Source of the DNA: DASPKO01 sp035628055
GTDB taxonomy: Bacteria; Planctomycetota; Phycisphaerae; Phycisphaerales; UBA1924
Length of the DNA: 12,899 nt
Direction of reading: 5' to 3'
Assembly: GCA_035628055.1 (NCBI GenBank)
Contig: DASPKO010000280.1
Coordinates: 1-12,899, forward strand
The position numbers and the translations under genes are program-made. Positions 12,249 to 12,899 of the stretch are shown here, one piece after another. Each line of letters begins with the position of its first letter. Within the stretch, counting starts at the first letter, position 1. The notes beneath the pieces are model-generated. The model made no database searches, was not told the origin of the DNA, and saw nothing but the letters and a program-made list of their open reading frames with translations.

Positions 12249-12899
12249 ATGCCCAGCAAGCCCCCGCGCCAGCGCCCCGGAGGCCGGCCCCCTCGCCGCC
12301 CGGGCGGCCGGACCGCGCCCCGGCGCGCCGCCCCGCTCCCCGAGCCCGACCGTCACGACCTCTACCAGCGGGCCGTGCAGTGCGTGGAGGCGGAGATCGA
12401 CTTCGTCGACGCCACGTTCCGCCGGCGGCGCGGGCGCCGGGCCGTCCTGCTGCGCGAGGATTTCTGCGGGACCGCCAACACGTCCTGCGAGTGGGTGCGG
12501 CGGCGCCGCGAGAACCGGGCGGTGGGCGTAGACCTGGACGCCCCGACCCTGGCCTGGGGCATCCGGCACAACCTGGCCAGGCTGGACGCCGAGCAGCGGA
12601 CACGCGTGACCCTGCTCCGCCAGGACGTGCTCGAGGCGCGCCGCCCGCCGCGGGCACCCGGGTACGACGTGGTGCTGGCGATGAACTTCTCGTACTGGAT
12701 CTTCAAGGAGCGGGAGCGGATGCGCCGGTATTTCACCGCGGTGCGGCGCTCGCTGGCCCCGGACGGCCTCTTCTTCCTCGACCACTACGCGGGCTCGGAG
12801 GTGCACACGGTCACGACCGAGCGGCGCGCCATCCGCACGCGCCCGCGCTTCACCTACATCTGGGACCAGGCGAGCCTCAACCCCATCACCAACGAGATG
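12249..12899 (+). CDS. Class I SAM-dependent methyltransferase, 5' part
   Basis: The gene is partial: 217 codons are in the window and the frame is open to the right edge. The first 33 residues are Arg/Pro-rich (PSKPPRQRPGGRPPRRPGG) and probably disordered. The catalytic domain then begins at LYQRAVQCVEAEIDFVDATF. The SAM-binding motif I is LLREDFCGTANTSCEW (67-82), the acidic end of β2 is GVDLDAPTLAWG (93-104), and motif IV is YDVVLAMNFSYWIFK (139-153). LAPDGLFFLDHYAGSE (169-184) is motif VI. I recognise this as a methyltransferase type common in planctomycetes with unknown substrate. The start is set by the TACACT hexamer 9 bases upstream. The substrate cannot be inferred here. Confidence 0.8.
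   Translation, partial: MPSKPPRQRPGGRPPRRPGGRTAPRRAAPLPEPDRHDLYQRAVQCVEAEIDFVDATFRRRRGRRAVLLREDFCGTANTSCEWVRRRRENRAVGVDLDAPTLAWGIRHNLARLDAEQRTRVTLLRQDVLEARRPPRAPGYDVVLAMNFSYWIFKERERMRRYFTAVRRSLAPDGLFFLDHYAGSEVHTVTTERRAIRTRPRFTYIWDQASLNPITNEM

Overview
This is a compact, very G+C-rich bacterial chromosome segment (about 70% G+C by eye, third codon positions almost all G or C) that carries housekeeping genes. The protein sequences look most like Planctomycetota, probably class Phycisphaerae. The reasons are the AmmeMemoRadiSam-B-like N-terminus, a family-4 uracil-DNA glycosylase with a long Pro/Ala linker, the PMNCPHH-type threonyl-tRNA synthetase, the methyltransferase at the right edge, and frequent promoters without a Shine-Dalgarno site. 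The phylum is inferred from remembered family resemblance, not from a search. I see no phage, transposon, CRISPR, tRNA or rRNA.

Layout, left to right. A MEMO-family gene runs off the left edge (minus strand) and shares a divergent promoter region with a small basic conserved hypothetical gene (552-869, +). A secreted CusF-like copper-binding protein (911-1429, +) converges on a family-4 uracil-DNA glycosylase (1605-2510, -). The gap between those two holds several hairpins and a minus-strand terminator. Divergent from the glycosylase is a two-gene operon: a secreted protein of unknown function (2654-4231, +) and thioredoxin reductase trxB (4244-5227, +). trxB converges on nrdR (5263-5754, -), and both stop codons lie in one hairpin stem. 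Divergent from nrdR is thrS (6119-8269, +), translationally coupled to a gene for a three-helix membrane protein (8266-9435, +). Then come prmC (9592-10635, +) and convergent ugd (10632-12074, -), whose ends overlap by 4 bases. A SAM-dependent methyltransferase (12249 onward, +) runs off the right edge.

The most interesting element is the thrS leader (5888-6037). It contains a promoter, a 17-codon leader peptide that starts about where the transcript should start and holds two pairs of Thr codons (MSRPRTTAAVTTMAHLG), mutually exclusive G+C stems around its stop codon, and a textbook intrinsic terminator (8-bp stem, six T) ending 82 bases before thrS. This has the full layout of ribosome-mediated transcription attenuation. 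It predicts that low charging of tRNA-Thr raises threonyl-tRNA synthetase expression. I know of attenuation by leader peptide for pheST, and of T-boxes for thrS in Firmicutes, but not of a Thr leader-peptide attenuator on thrS.

A second theme is leaderless transcription. Several units have a TAnnnT -10-like hexamer 6-9 bases before the start codon, whereas thrS, nrdR, ugd, trxB and two hypothetical genes have a recognisable Shine-Dalgarno site. Other oddities are the loss of most iron-sulfur cysteines in the uracil-DNA glycosylase, low-complexity insertions or tails in ThrRS, PrmC and Ugd, and palindromes placed inside promoter regions.
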